A stretch of 64,000 nt of DNA from contig JNVV01000026.1 of the NCBI GenBank assembly GCA_000733355.1, positions 286,121 to 350,120 of the forward strand, written 5' to 3'. Made by a program: the position numbers and the translations under genes. Each line of letters starts with the position of its first letter. Within the stretch, counting starts at the first letter, position 1. Below the pieces are notes generated by a model, which saw nothing but the letters and a program-made list of their open reading frames with translations, did not search any database and was not told where the DNA came from. Shown in pieces: positions 32,206 to 44,493 of the stretch. The DNA comes from Falciphora oryzae (taxonomy: Eukaryota; Ascomycota; Sordariomycetes; Magnaporthales; Magnaporthaceae).

Positions 32206-34204
32206 CTATCTCCGGTAGAGTTCGCGGTCGCGATCTCGATCCCAGTCTCTCTCCCGTTCCCTGATCGGTGACCGGCTGCGAGTTCTGCTGTTTCGCGGCC
32301 GGTCGTCGTACCCACCGCCGCGGTCTCTGTCGTACCTGCGGTCATCCCAGTCGTCACGGCGTCTTCGATCATCGCGCGGTGGCGGCCTGTCGTCTCGCCG
32401 TCCGCCGTCGCGTCCTCCACCGCCGTAGCTGGGTATGTATGTGTCCACGTCAATACGGCCACCCCCACCGCCGCCACCCCTACTCCTGGGAGGAGGGTCT
32501 CGGTCTCGGTCTCGGTAGGCGGGCGCGTGATCTGCGCCATCCCATCCATTCTGCAAATCCGCCGGCGGAGGCGGCCGTGGCGGCAGGTTGAGATTTCTAT
32601 CCTTCCCCCATCCCGGCTGCCTGCGATCCTGGTCGCCATTTGTCCTCGAGGGAGCGCCACCGTATCTATTGCCATTCGCCCCGTTTCGGTTATAATCACC
32701 CGGGCCATCCATGGGACCGCGACCTACCGCGCCGCCCTTGGGGGCAGGGGGCAGCGCCTTCGGAGGGCGGTCGTGATATCTCCTCCTGTCGAGCTCGTGG
32801 CTGTCCTCGAAAGTTGGTATGTCGCTAGGTTTGGCCGGGTAGGGGGCGCTCTGGAAGTACGGATGCTTCAAAGCGTCAATAGCATTGACCCGAGATTTCC
32901 AGTCAAGCTTGAGGAGGTCTTTCAACAAGGAAACCGCCCCGCCTCCGTATCTAACCCGATAACGTATTAGAAGAACAGAACCGCAATGTCAAAGTTTGGG
33001 GGATAGATGCAATACTCACTCTCGGAACCTTTGCGACAGGTTGCCCGGCCTAGACTTGGGTTGTATGGCTTCTGCGCCGGGCAAATTCTTCCATCCGGGC
33101 ATATTTTCATCTGTCGGCGAGCCACAGAGATCCCAAATGATCTCCAGCTGGTGTCCATCACTCTCACCCGAGAGGATCGGCTTGCCCACGAGCATCTCTC
33201 CAAACACACACCTGCGATTATCAGTCAGCAAACGGTCGGCATGAGGTGTAAGAAGATAGAGTACGTACCCAACTCCCCACATGTCAATGGCCGTCGTGTA
33301 GGACTTGAGATGCAGCAGCAGCTCGGGAGGCCTGTACCAGCGAGTAACCACAAGGCTAGTGTAATTCCTCGAGCCCTCGCCTCCTCCACGGCCCGGTTGG
33401 GGTGTCGGACCATCGTAATGCCGAGCCAGACCAAAGTCGGCAATTTGTAGTATTCCCTTGTTGTTGATGAGGAGGTTCGCAGCCTTCATGTCACGGTGGA
33501 GGATATGACTTTCGTGCAGATATTTCAGCCCCTCGAGAAGCTGCATCAGATAGCACTTGATCTGCGGCTCGGTGAACCTGACGGACGGGTTGTCGAGGAG
33601 GCCCGAGAGATCGTGGTCCATGTATGGGAAAACCATGTGCATTATCGGCCGTTTGCGTTTGTCGGCTATTGAGCGACGGCAAGATAGACGTATCAGCAAG
33701 AGGGTTCGCTTCCAGGGTCGCCAAACAGTGGACTACCAAACATTGGAACTCACAGGTCCTCGGCGGGTGCTCCACCGCCATGTCTTCGAGCCTCAACACG
33801 TTCTTGTGTGACAGCAGTTTCAGTAGCTTGATTTCGCGGAGCGCGGTGATGGGGAACTGAGAGTCGCGAAATCGAGGTTAGCAGCGAGAAAATGGCGCCA
33901 GGGACGAAACAGCCCAAGACAAGAGCAACACAGCCCCGAGGCTGGTTGGAAGACGCACCCCGTCCTTCTCATTGTGCATGATGATCTTTTTCAGAGCGAC
34001 GATGGCGCCCGTTTTCTTCGACTTGGCCTTGTGGACCTCGCCAAAGGTGCCCTCGCCCAGTTTGCCGAGCACTTCATAGTCGGAGATGCGGGAGCAGCCT
34101 GTGAAGCTGGACTTGGGCCGCATGTGCTGGACGGCAAACGAGCGTGGCGACAGAGGCGGCGCGGTTGACGCGCCGTTGTCGCGGCTATCGGCGGGGGCGC
34201 CCAT
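32206..34204 (-). CDS. BUR1: Cyclin-dependent Ser/Thr kinase Bur1/Sgv1 (CDK9 type)
   Basis: Five minus-strand exons, 33959-34204, 33754-33856, 33269-33665, 33020-33211 and 32206-32950, give 560 residues. The kinase domain spans about 43-370: ATP loop [11 protein letters not shown] (48-58), catalytic Lys72 in VALKK, the cyclin-binding helix PITALRE (84-90), [10 protein letters not shown] with Asp175, DFG at 193, and the T-loop [17 protein letters not shown] with the likely activating Thr219. PITALRE is the exact CDK9 hallmark. With its cyclin (Bur2 type) the kinase phosphorylates the RNA polymerase II tail, its linker and Spt5 during elongation. The 190-residue tail is Arg/Asp/Gly/Pro-rich and ends in an RS/RE/RD-rich stretch, as in fungal Bur1. 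It is divergent from NDUFB2. Confidence 0.96.
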
Positions 34205-35205
34205 AATGGGCGCTGTCTCGTCGCGGGCGTCTAAGGGCCGCTATCTCAGCCGGGGCCCGAGTCAAGTCGTCGTATTGAAGAGCTTGATGACACGGCAAGA
34301 AACGTATATCGAGACAGCGTGGGCGTTTTTTTTTTTGTCTGGGAGGTAGTTGGATGCTGGGGATCGAAGGGCGTTTGTGCTCAGCACAAGAAATGACTGG
34401 GGTGGCTAACAAAGCCTCAGAAGCGCCCCGTCGGATAAGCTGCCGGGCTGGAACGCGAGCAACTGCAGAAAACGGGCGGAGATAGTATTAAGAAAGAGAG
34501 GAGGGAAGGAAAAGAATGAGACATGCGGATTGTACAGATTTACATCCTCCAAGGAATCAAAACCATACCGTGGGTTTCGGAGAAATTTTGGCAGATAGAT
34601 GAGGCAACGCGGTTAGAACAAAATTGGTCGCAGTCCGCAGACGCCTTGCAGGTCTGTTAGTGCACCCCCATTTTATTCATGTTCCTATTGTCCTTGCCTC
34701 CACCGGGCGGTTTGGCGCGCTCGAAGATGGACCAACGCGGAAGTGGCAGGGACCCAGAATGTACTTGACACTGTGCCTTACACCCTTGGCAAGCGAGGGC
34801 CTCACGCCAAGGAAGTATCTGGGCAAGCAGACTCCTGTACTTCCGGGCGCTCCAGGGGCCATCTATCAAAGACGCAGCATAAGAATCCCGGCTGATGATT
34901 GCCGAATCTCACCACGAGGGCAATTAGCTTTCAGATCCCCTTTTACTTCTCTTGGTGCAGTTTCAACCTGGTGCACTGTGTAATGTACCCAGCTCGCCGG
35001 GGTCGCACCTGAGATTTTAGGCAAAGAAACCCGTCAGCGCCCACTTTGGACTTTGGCAGCAGTCTCCACCGGCAATTGGGACCCGCGGTGTCGTCGACCG
35101 ACCTCTAGCAAATCCGGTCCGACAGTGATATCGATCTCCATCCCACCTCCGAGACCCCGGCGCGACCGATTGCCTCGAGAACCGAATAAAGCAACCGATA
35201 CCGCC
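34205..35205. promoter_or_regulatory. Divergent promoter region, Bur1 and NDUFB2
   Basis: A 1-kb spacer between divergent starts with one T11 run at about 34326-34336. No conserved frame; no clear TATA box. Confidence 0.5.
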
Positions 35206-35567
35206 ATGGCTGGCCCTCAACTACCGCCCAAGGGCGGCATGTACCGGGCCCCCCCGGTCTACCGATTCGTCGGCACGGCGCTGGGCGCGAGCATGTGGTT
35301 CTTCGTATGTCACTCCAACGACACTCAATTGGACTGAGGCTGGGCTGGACTCGGGCTCTCCTTCTATCTTTGAACTTGTTTGGAAGCATGCTGACCCGCT
35401 ACGTCCTGGATACAGCTTATGTACAGGGCAAAGAAAGACGGTACGACCGAACAACACGATACTGCCGCGGCATCTAGGCGCCTGATCGCAGGAAAGCTCT
35501 CGTTACTGACTACTCCAACTCTACAGGCCCCGTGCTCCTGGGCTGGAAGCACCCGTGGGACCACTGA
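35206..35567 (+). CDS. NADH:ubiquinone oxidoreductase (complex I) subunit NDUFB2-like
   Basis: Three tiny exons, 35206-35304, 35416-35440 and 35527-35567, give only 54 residues. The joined protein reads MAGPQLPPKGGMYRAPPVYR, then one membrane segment (about 21-34, FVGTALGASMWFFL), then MYRAKKDGPVLLGWKHPWDH at the C-terminus. The single helix followed by a Gly-Trp-Lys/Arg-His-Pro-Trp end is characteristic of the NDUFB2 family of the complex I membrane arm in the mitochondrial inner membrane. Exon 2 is 25 bases. All three splice joins keep the frame and rebuild the conserved ending, but no single frame shows the gene, so automated prediction could easily miss it. Confidence 0.88.
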
Positions 35568-35874
35568 ATGCTCTGTTGAGCTAGATTGTGGGCTACGGCG
35601 GAACGCGACTATTACCTACGACACGACCAACTGCAACCACCCGTCGCCCTTGGGTCTCGGCAAAGAGAGGGATTAGGCTCATCGGCAAGCCCCCTATGAA
35701 CCACACGTGTAGGAGTGTTCAGGGGATGGTGGAGGCTCTGTATATATCACGGAGGCGGGCGTCCAGTCCCAGGGGAGGCAACGCTCTGCAGAGAATCATA
35801 TTCGATTTGGAACAGCAGCCTCGAATACCTGGCCTCGTGACAGCAAGAAAGAACCAGGTGTGCTCCAAGACATT
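35568..35874. other. Convergent spacer, NDUFB2 and methyltransferase 3' ends
   Basis: About 300 bases of 3' UTR sequence; nothing else recognised. Confidence 0.5.
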
Positions 35875-37260
35875 CTACGAATCACCACTGGGCTTGTCGA
35901 ACAGGTAATGGGCCACGCCCCATGTGTCTCCGCCCTCGTATGCGAAGAGCTCCGAGCAGGCCATGTAGAAGACCTGCCACCGGTTGTACCAGGTCGCCGC
36001 ATCCTTCTCTCCGTATGTCTCACACAGATGCGGCCAGATTTCCTTCTTGTTGGCGATCATCTTTGCCAACCAGTCCTATGGGCGTGTCAAACCATGTGAA
36101 CGATGCGGAACGGACCTCAAAGGGATAAACTCACCTCACAAGTCCTGGAGTAGTGGTTGCCGTTCACCCACCACTGCCTCTCGATCTTGAGGTGCTGCTG
36201 GAAGTACAGCAGCAGGTCGGCGCTCGGCATTGTCCCGCCCGTGAAGAAGTGCGTCGTCATCCAGCCCTCCTCGTAGTCGTAGGGGCTGTCCCTGTGGGCG
36301 AAGATGTGCACAAACAGCTTGCCGCCGGGCTTGAGGGCGCGCGAGATCTTGGCCATGAGCAGCTCGTAGTTCTTCATATGCTCGAACATCTGTGTCGGTG
36401 GCACGTGAGCTGTCAGGACAGGACAGTCAGTTGGGAGGAGGAGGAAATGCGCACCTCGATGGAAACGACGCGGTCGAATTTGTTGTGCTCAAACTCGTAG
36501 TCGGCCACGTCGCCCGTGATGACGGTCAGGTTCGTGAGCCCCTTTTCCGCGGCCTTGGCGTCGATGTACTCCTTTTGCGTCCGCGAGTTGGAGAAGGCCG
36601 TGATGCGGGCCCCGGGGAGCACCTCGGCGAAGTAGAGCGCTCCGGAGCCCCAGCCGCACCTGTCCAGTCGTCAGTTCGCGTAAGTAGGAGGCAGGGAGGT
36701 GTGGGTAGTATGTGAATCGTTCCGAGGTTGAACGAGCGGAAAGAAGCACACCAAGCTCACCCAAGATCCAGAATCTCCATCCCGTCAGCCAGCCCCGCCT
36801 TGTCGACGTAGGTCCGGAGCATGGCCATCTCGGCCTGCGCGAGCGTCTCGCCGCCCTTGGGGTACAGGCAGCTCGAGTACTTCATCCGGGGCCCCAGGCA
36901 CGCGGCCAGCACGCCCGTCCCGACCTCGTAGTGCTGCGCGTTGGCCGTCACCGTCTCGACCGCGATGGCCCGCGTCCGCAGGCGCGATATGAAGCCCATT
37001 TTGCGCTCATAGTCGGCGGCCACGGACCCAGTGCGCAGGGAGGCCAGCCGGTCCGCCAGCTGCCGCCGGATCCCCACGCGGATCACGGCGTGCGGGAGGT
37101 AGCCGCCGTCCAGGATCCAGTCTGGTGGGGTTTTGTTTGGTTAGCATATGCCCTGTAAGGAGGGGTTCTGTGAAGATACCAGGGTTCGTTGTTGTCGTTG
37201 TCCGGGGTCTATCAACTGAAAAAAAAGGTTTGGTGATGAGCCAGACTCACCGTAATTCAT
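35875..37260 (-). CDS. SAM-dependent methyltransferase, cyclopropane-fatty-acid synthase / coclaurine N-methyltransferase-like
   Basis: Five minus-strand exons, 37251-37260, 36761-37121, 36455-36659, 36135-36389 and 35875-36075, give 343 residues. The first exon is only 10 bases (MNY plus one base); the join gives [20 protein letters not shown], which fits the N-terminus of this group. The SAM site is EILDLGCGWGSG (about 119-130), with the later motifs [17 protein letters not shown] and [27 protein letters not shown] and [19 protein letters not shown] are typical of the CMAS-fold subgroup related to plant coclaurine N-methyltransferases, which act on small amines, rather than the longer membrane-bound sphingolipid C9-methyltransferases. 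The substrate in fungi cannot be told from sequence. No membrane segment was seen. Confidence 0.9.
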
Positions 37261-37916
37261 CTCGACGTCACCAACGCAGCAGGCAGTTGCATAAAGCAGA
37301 TGATATTGCAAGGGCCTTGGTGTTCGCTACCCCTCGAGCTTGAAAGGATTAAAGAGAGCACGAGTGAGTGAACATTGATCCCGATACCGGATCGAATGCC
37401 GCTGTGTCTCGATTGTGTTTCCAATTCCCGTGGTCTGGTCTGAACCCCAGGAGCTCAAAGCGTACTAGACAGGCTTCGATGCATGCTGCACTGCAGCTCG
37501 TGGTTACATCATACAAAACAACACGCAATCGACCCTGGTCCGCCCATGCAACACCGGCCCTGGGTAGGTGTAGAGGCTCGTCCACGAGCAAAGAAAAAGA
37601 AAAAAAAAAAGAAATGGAACAGGAACATGCAACCAGCCACTCACCCCTTTTCATCAGGCTCAACAGATGACCAGACCGTTCCTGTTATCGCCTTCAATCT
37701 ACGTGTATGCGCGCACTAAGTATAGCGCCTTGATATATCCGTGAGAGCAATGCTTTTATCTAGGTTACAGCACCGGCTTGCTTTCCATTTCCCAATTCCA
37801 TCCACCTCTTACACTTTCAACTTATACCCTCGCCTTGTCGGGCACAAATGAAAACCGCCGCCAAAGGCGAGTATGACAACATCCAGCCAGCACCGCGAAA
37901 TTAAGCCGCCGCCGCG
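37261..37916. other. Spacer between the methyltransferase and P5B ATPase genes
   Basis: Both neighbours are on the minus strand, so it holds the methyltransferase promoter and the ATPase 3' UTR. It includes an A-rich tract at about 37590-37613. Confidence 0.55.
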
Positions 37917-40900
37917 TCAGAACCTCATCCGCTCTTTGATGGCCTTGTACTGCTTCTTCGTCTTCTTGGACTTGCTCGTCGTCACTTGCTTCGCCCGCCC
38001 AATCAGCCTGGCCACCCGGTTGAACACATAATGCTCTCCCGCCCACGCAACCGCCAGGTAGACGAACCCGAGAGCGACGAGGGTGAGCTTGAAGTCCCAG
38101 CTGATCTTGGTGAGCTGCATCAGCTTCTCGACCCAGTGCGCTGGCCCGAGCACCATGTACACAGTAACGAGCCATGTGATGCATATCGTCGCAACGAACG
38201 GCCCTAGATAGTTGATGTTGGTGTAAGTGTACAATACGCTCCCCGAGTCGGCTTGGCTGGTGCGGGTACTGGGCTATCAACACTCACAGTTCTTCAGCAT
38301 GCCCTGCCTAAACGGCCGTCCGGCATTGAGAACCACACCGGCGAGGATGTATTCGAAACACGACACGAGAAACAGCGCCGTGTTTTCCGAGTTCTTGATG
38401 TTGGACTTGTCGTGATGCACCTTGGGTGGTATAAACCAAGGCTTCTCTCGCACGGCGAAGAAGGCGATGCTCTGGATCAGGATGCAGATGCACATCTGGC
38501 CCAGAAGGGGTGTCAAGACCTTTCGAGATACCAGATCGGCCGTGGGCCTCTTGCTGCACAGCTGAGGATATGGCTCAGCCCAGCTCACTATACCATAGTT
38601 AGTCGTCGTTGAGCATCTATTGTTTTGCATCTGGAGCAATGCCCATGATACAAATACTTACTAAAGATGGCAATAGGCAAGATGAGAGCGAGGTCGATGT
38701 AGAGAAACTGTTACAAGGGCTTTGTCAGCTAGCGCCCCGGTTTCTTGGGTTGCGTCTTCTCCGCTTCCTTCTCAAAGGCGTAAATGATTGACATACCTGG
38801 AAATCTCCGAGATTCGAACCTGATGCATACAAAAAGCTGACCGACGTAAACTGGATAGCTGAGTAAAGACTCATGTACTTGAAGCAGCTAAAGCTTGTCA
38901 CAAGCGATGCGCGTCCTTCTCTGATAACCTCAGGCACGCATCTGATGTCAAAGACTCTCGACGTGAATGGCGCAGCCACCGAAGCCTCGGCCTCGGAGAG
39001 CGATATGCCGACGTCTGCAGCCTTGAGGGCACCACAGTCGTTGGCGCCGTCGCCGCAGAAGCCGCAGCAGTAATCTATGCTCTGAAGCTTCTCGACGAGC
39101 TCATGCTTCTCGTCCGGCGACATCCGGGCGAACACTTTACCGCACACGAGCATCTATAACGCTGTCAGTTTCCTGCAAATGGACCCCTCCTACTAACAGT
39201 CAAGGACACTCGGGCTTCTTGTGACTTACACGATGAAGGAATTCGGGACGAGCATAGTCCACAACCCAGCGGAATACGTCGCCGCTCACTGCGATCGAGT
39301 ACTCCCGGATGTTTGTAATCTCGTAAGGGTTAGACGCGTCTGCATCAGGCGGTGGAGGCAGGGGCAGCAGTGTCTGCTCGTCCAGCTGATAGAGGTTGTT
39401 GTCGATGCTTTCCCACTGGAGCCGAGAATTCGGATCCCTCGAGTGGCCTTCCACAAATCTTGGAATGAAGCAGGGCGCCGTCTTGTGAATGAGGTTGCAC
39501 TCCCTTGCGACGCTGATAGCCGTCAAGATGTTGTCCCCGGTCACCATGACGGTCCCAATCTGCGACCGCCGCAGCTCGTCAAGAACGGCCGTCGTGGTCG
39601 GCTTGAGCTTGTTCTCAAAGATAATGAAGCCCGCAAAGTCTAGCCCAGACTCGACCTCGTCGCGCCTCATCTTCTGTGCCTTGACCCAGTTGAGCCTCTT
39701 GATATGCTTGGTTGCACACCCAATCACACGGTAGCCCTTATGGGTGTAGTACGAGAGAAGCTCGTCGTAGTCCGCCGGAAAGCTCTCAGGCCTGCAGATA
39801 TCCTTCATGCATTCTGGTGCTCCTTTGACGTAGATATCGCCGCTCTGGTGGCCAAAAGTCTTGATGATGACGCTGGCCCTGCGGAGCTGCGACACAAACT
39901 CAAAAGACTTAAGGACACCGAGTTGGAAAGCCACCAAGTTTCCGCTCGGGTCCTTCCAATCCAGCTTGTTCTTCATCCCAACGGGGGGACGGGCGGTAGA
40001 CGGAGACAGGCTCCCGGGCTCTCCATCCGCCTCCTCGCCCTGACCGCCCTCATCAAAAGACCAGCGAGTGAACTCAAACATCTTGAGGTCCAGCGGGTCA
40101 CCCACCAGCTCTCCGTCCACCGATCGGAGTGAGTGGCAGGTGGCCATTGTGAATAATGCAGCCTTGCGGTTGTCTACAGCGTCCTGAGCGGCGTTGGCCT
40201 TCCCAGCATCAGCCTCTGCAAGCAGGTTCGGATCCGACAGGGCGGGAGAAAGCTGCTTGGTGCCGTTTTTAGAAACCACGACCCTGACACCCAGGATATC
40301 GAGCCCTTCCTCCGTTAGCGTGCCGGTCTTGTCGAAGCACATAATGTCGAGCTTGCCACCGATATTGACGCGCTGGGGACTGATACAGAAAATCTTTTTC
40401 GCCTTGAGTCGGCTGAGAGCAAAGTTGGTCCCGATCTGGAGCGTGGCTGGGAGGGCGGGCGGGACGACGATGGTGATCAGATCCAACGCGCGCACAATGA
40501 TGAGGTGCCAGGCCAGGCCGAGGCGGAGGAAATTGATGAAGGAGGCCACGAAGCCCAAAAGGGCAACACAGGCCATGACGGATATGTACCGGAACGAATC
40601 CCGGTAGAACTTGAAGCCCGAGGGTTTGGGGAAGAGCATGGACCGGACGAGTGACCCCTTCGTCGTGTTGAACCCAGTGCGGACAACCATAGCTAGCGCG
40701 ACAGCCTCGCTCTCACCGGGAGGCCGCCTGGCACGGATCACCTTGGTACCGCAGAAGAGGAAGTGGCGCGCCAGCTCAGGCGACAGGGTGGCAGCCGCCA
40801 GGTCGAGATCGTGCAGGGTCTCATCCGTTGCCGGTATCTTGGACACAGGGACAGACTCGCCCGTCAGCATGCTCTCGTTGACAATGCAGTCTCCGCCCAG

Positions 40901-42396
40901 CAGTAGGCTGTCAGCAGGAAACTGGGCCAGATTCGGATCGCTGATCTCGTAGATGTCTCCTGGGACGAGATCTCCAGAAGCGATGTACCGCCAGAACCCG
41001 TTGCGTAGGACGCGCACGTCACATTCAAACCGGGAGATCTCGCGCAGCCGGCGCATAGTCGCCCGCGTTTCGACCAGAGTCGCCACGATGCTGCCAAAGG
41101 ACATGACGAAGATGGCTACCGCGTAATAGTAGTATTCGTCTGCGGCCCAGAGTGCCAGACTAGCAATCTGGAAGACATAAAAGGGGTGGAAGACCTCATC
41201 GACCAACAGACGGAAGACGGACTTCTGCTCAATGTCTATCAGATTGGCACCAAACACGATGTCGCGGTGGCTCTTCTCCTCGCTGTCGATGCCCGAGCGG
41301 ATGGTGCGCACGTCGGTCCAGTTAGGGTCCTTCCAGCCGTTGCAGAGAAGGAACTTATCCCGAAGCGGCTGAAAGTAGAAGCGGATATAGCGGTAGTCTA
41401 AAACACGCAACTCGGTCATAATCGGATCGGAGTCGTCCTCGAGCGCATAGGCCGAGAGTTTCCCCAGCTGGCCGAAGACGGTGGACAGGGGCCGTCCGTA
41501 GGGGCGGCTCTTGACGTCCATGATGGTCATCTCGCCCCATTGGTTTTCGATGACGACCCAGTGGCACTCGCGGAGCGGTGATGATCGGCCCACGACCTTG
41601 ACATACCACCGGGGTAGCCAGCGGAACAGCAACCAACCCAGACCGAGCGTGGTGAGGCAAATCAGGACGTAGACGGCCATGCCCAACGGACTCGTCCGGA
41701 ACCCGGCCACAACAATGGTCAGGTCTTCGCTGGCCACATAGAGCTTCTGGCTGTGACGCCCCATGCCATACGCGCTCCCTTCGGTCATGGCGCTATCGCG
41801 GCGGAGCAGTCTCGAGTGGACCGAAGAGCGCGAATGTGTCGAGGATCGCCGGTGCAGTACATAGTCGCCTTGGGCGGCATCGCGCTCGAGGTCGGCCGAG
41901 TCCTCCCCGTCGTCGGCTTCCGGGTGGAACGGCATATCGTCCAGATCCTCGGCGTCGGCCGCGCCGTCGGCCAGCACATGGTCGGTCTGGAGCAATTCCT
42001 CCTCATCTTGGTAGAACGCGAAGCTGGTAACCGAGTCGGCGCGCGATCGGCGATGGGCAAAGGCAGATACGCTTGTCGGAAGGCTCTCGGCCATGGGGCC
42101 GGAGTAGAGCTGCATTGAGGGCAACGGGCCAATCACGGCAAGGGGCATCAGCCGGCATCCAGGTGTCGCGTGCGGGCGTGCGCACGTCGCATCAACCGCC
42201 ACAGATGCTGGTGCAGGCAGGCAGGAGAACCTGTGGGGGTTTGGAAGGGTCCGAGCAAGCCTACCTCGTCCTGCGCCATTTCGACATCTTCGAAGACGCT
42301 GGCGTTGCTGGGATTGGAATTGAGCCGATACAGACCGCGGCCGCCATTCTGGCGGGACGATCCCTCGCCGGCGATCGACTCCCGGTCGTGGTCCAT
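37917..42396 (-). CDS. P5B-type cation/polyamine-transporting ATPase (Ypk9/ATP13A2-like)
   Basis: Six minus-strand exons, 42265-42396, 39230-42109, 38797-39153, 38662-38707, 38288-38587 and 37917-38203, give 1333 residues. The cytosolic N-terminus (about 1-140) is acidic and Ser-rich. P-type ATPase landmarks in order are: [10 protein letters not shown] (actuator), the P5B signature PPALPA in membrane helix 4, DKTGTLT with the phosphorylated Asp637, KGAPE (nucleotide domain), MVTGDN and [16 protein letters not shown]. The last exons hold helices and a Lys-rich tail ([19 protein letters not shown]). PPALPA separates P5B from the ER-type P5A Spf1. Relatives sit in vacuole or lysosome membranes and export polyamines; the substrate here is inferred. 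Intron 1 (155 bases) was placed by frame: an earlier acceptor would lead to a stop. Divergent from Nap1. Confidence 0.95.
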
Positions 42397-44493
42397 TGTC
42401 GCGGCGCGTGGCTAGCCGAAGTGTGCTGGTGGCTCGATCCGAGCGGCCGGCCGGGCGTCGGTGTTGGGGGTCAATTGCGTGCGTAGCCGTGGCATGGAAG
42501 CAACCGCGCCAAGACGGATATGGACAGCTCCTGCCAGAGGTGAGGTGCCAGCCTACCTCGCCGCAGCAAAGGGGGTTGAGATGCACTCGAGTCGAGGCGA
42601 GGCGAGGCCAGATCGCATGGACGCGTCGGTTGGTGGTGCGAGACCGCCTGTAGTGCGAGTGCGTGCGGCTCAGTTCAGCTCTTTACCACGTGTGGCGGCC
42701 GATGCAACGACTCGCTTCGGCAAGACACGACAGGGCGCTTTTTTCAGAGGGGCGCGACTGGAGAGCACGGCTATGACGTCGGCGGGTAGCCGGCGAAGGA
42801 CCCCCGGACTTTGAGGGCCCCCTGCCAGGAAGGCACAGCACACTCGGGCAAAAAACTTGGGGTTTTGATACTCCATGCTCGCTCCATGACCAGCGTCCTG
42901 CATGGAAGCCGTCAATGTTCGGATGGAACAATGGAAGAACCTGCACCAAAGTCTGATTTATTCTAGATTGACCAGGTAGTAGCAGCACCGCCCTGCAGTG
43001 TCAATCACCAATATCTCATTCTCGAACTTGCCCTCAATCCCGCTTCCTTTCCCCTTTCTCTTGTTATTTTCCCTCCGGATCCCCATTGCCTTTTTCTCCC
43101 AGAAATGCTTCGTGCCTCCATCTTGCGCGCTCAGCCGAGCCCAGCTCTGGGCAGGCCATCCACAATTTTTGATATGCGGGTTTGGAGTACAGAATGCGGC
43201 CTGTGGCCATTCCAACGGACCGGGCTCGAACGGCTGGATCGAAAGCGCACACAGCACTCCTCCTAGTGGAGACTCGGGCGCTTGGTATCAAGAAAGTCCA
43301 GCCGAGCCTCGCGAGCGTTGGCCTTGCTCCCCGGATCCAGCTGCCACCACTGCTTCCATGCCAGTGGCCAGCCGGACAAACATTCTAGCGATGTCGGCGT
43401 TCAGCTAGGTATATGATAGGATCCCACCGAGCAGGTAGGTACGCACGTAGGTAGCCGTGACAACATTGGTCTTCACCGTTCGGGCTCTCCATCCAAATCA
43501 CAGCATCGAGATTTGCGAGTGCGTGGGGATGGACTGCCATCGAGAACGGCAGGCGACCCCCACCTTTGGACGGAACGCGCATGAGTTGGGCCGAGTCATG
43601 ATTCGACGAGACTTGCACGTTGTCCAAGGGTCCAGAACCTTTGGAGAGTGACCATGCTTTTCGCCTCCCCCATTCCGACGATGCCGCCCGCACCAAGCCA
43701 AACACGCAAAACGTCCCGAACCCCACTGCAAATTGTGCATCCTCACCGCTACGCTGTCGGCCGAACGGTTTTGTTTGGCGGACATGCGTCGGCGGACATG
43801 GCCCACACATTCCCATGGGCAGATCCCGGCACTGGAGACGAGGGAAAGAGGGGACGAAGGAGAAAAAAAAAAAAAAAAAAAAAAAAAAGGTTGGGTGACG
43901 ATGATAGAAGCAAAACTAAGCGGCAGACATATTGAGGACGACTCATAATATTCGGAGGCGGCAATGGATGGCAAGCGGTGCAAGGTAGGCTGTACCTAAA
44001 GAACATTTGCACGGTTCAGCTGTGGCGATTTTGTACATACAATTTCAATCAGACGGCAACGATGAGGCAAGAAAAACGGCAGAAAAAAAAAAAATTTCGG
44101 GCTGACATCCATCAATCGATCGAGCAAACAAAGCACGGCTTACTGCACTGACCAATCCGGTGCAGCGGCTGTTCAGGCCCCCGTCGTCTCAACAGAAGCT
44201 GGCGCTGCGGTCACAAAGTTGGGTCGGGTCGCTAGGCCAGAATCGAAATTTCCCAGTCAACAATCATAGGGCGGTATCTGCTGCAACCCCGCCATTCCCA
44301 CTTCCACCACTTCATCTTTTTCCCCCCGAAAAGACCAAACCCAACAACCTTCTCTCCCACAAACCCAGGCCGACACCCTCATTCGTTCAGCTGCCTGATA
44401 TTGCCAGAGTCTTCTACTAGTCGCATTCCCTGGAGCCGGAGGATCTCGACCAGAATATCCAGCTATCCCGTCGGTCGTGCCCAGCTAGCAGCC
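42397..44493. promoter_or_regulatory. Divergent promoter region, P5B ATPase and Nap1
   Basis: A 2.1-kb spacer with a 27-base A run at about 43862-43888 and another at about 44081-44093. No coding exon chain or structured RNA was recognised. CT-rich sequence just before the Nap1 ATG is typical of fungal start regions. Confidence 0.55.
43862..43888. repeat. Poly-A tract (about 27 bases)
   Basis: An uninterrupted A run after gagg, followed by ggttgggtg. No target duplication is visible around it. Confidence 0.85.
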
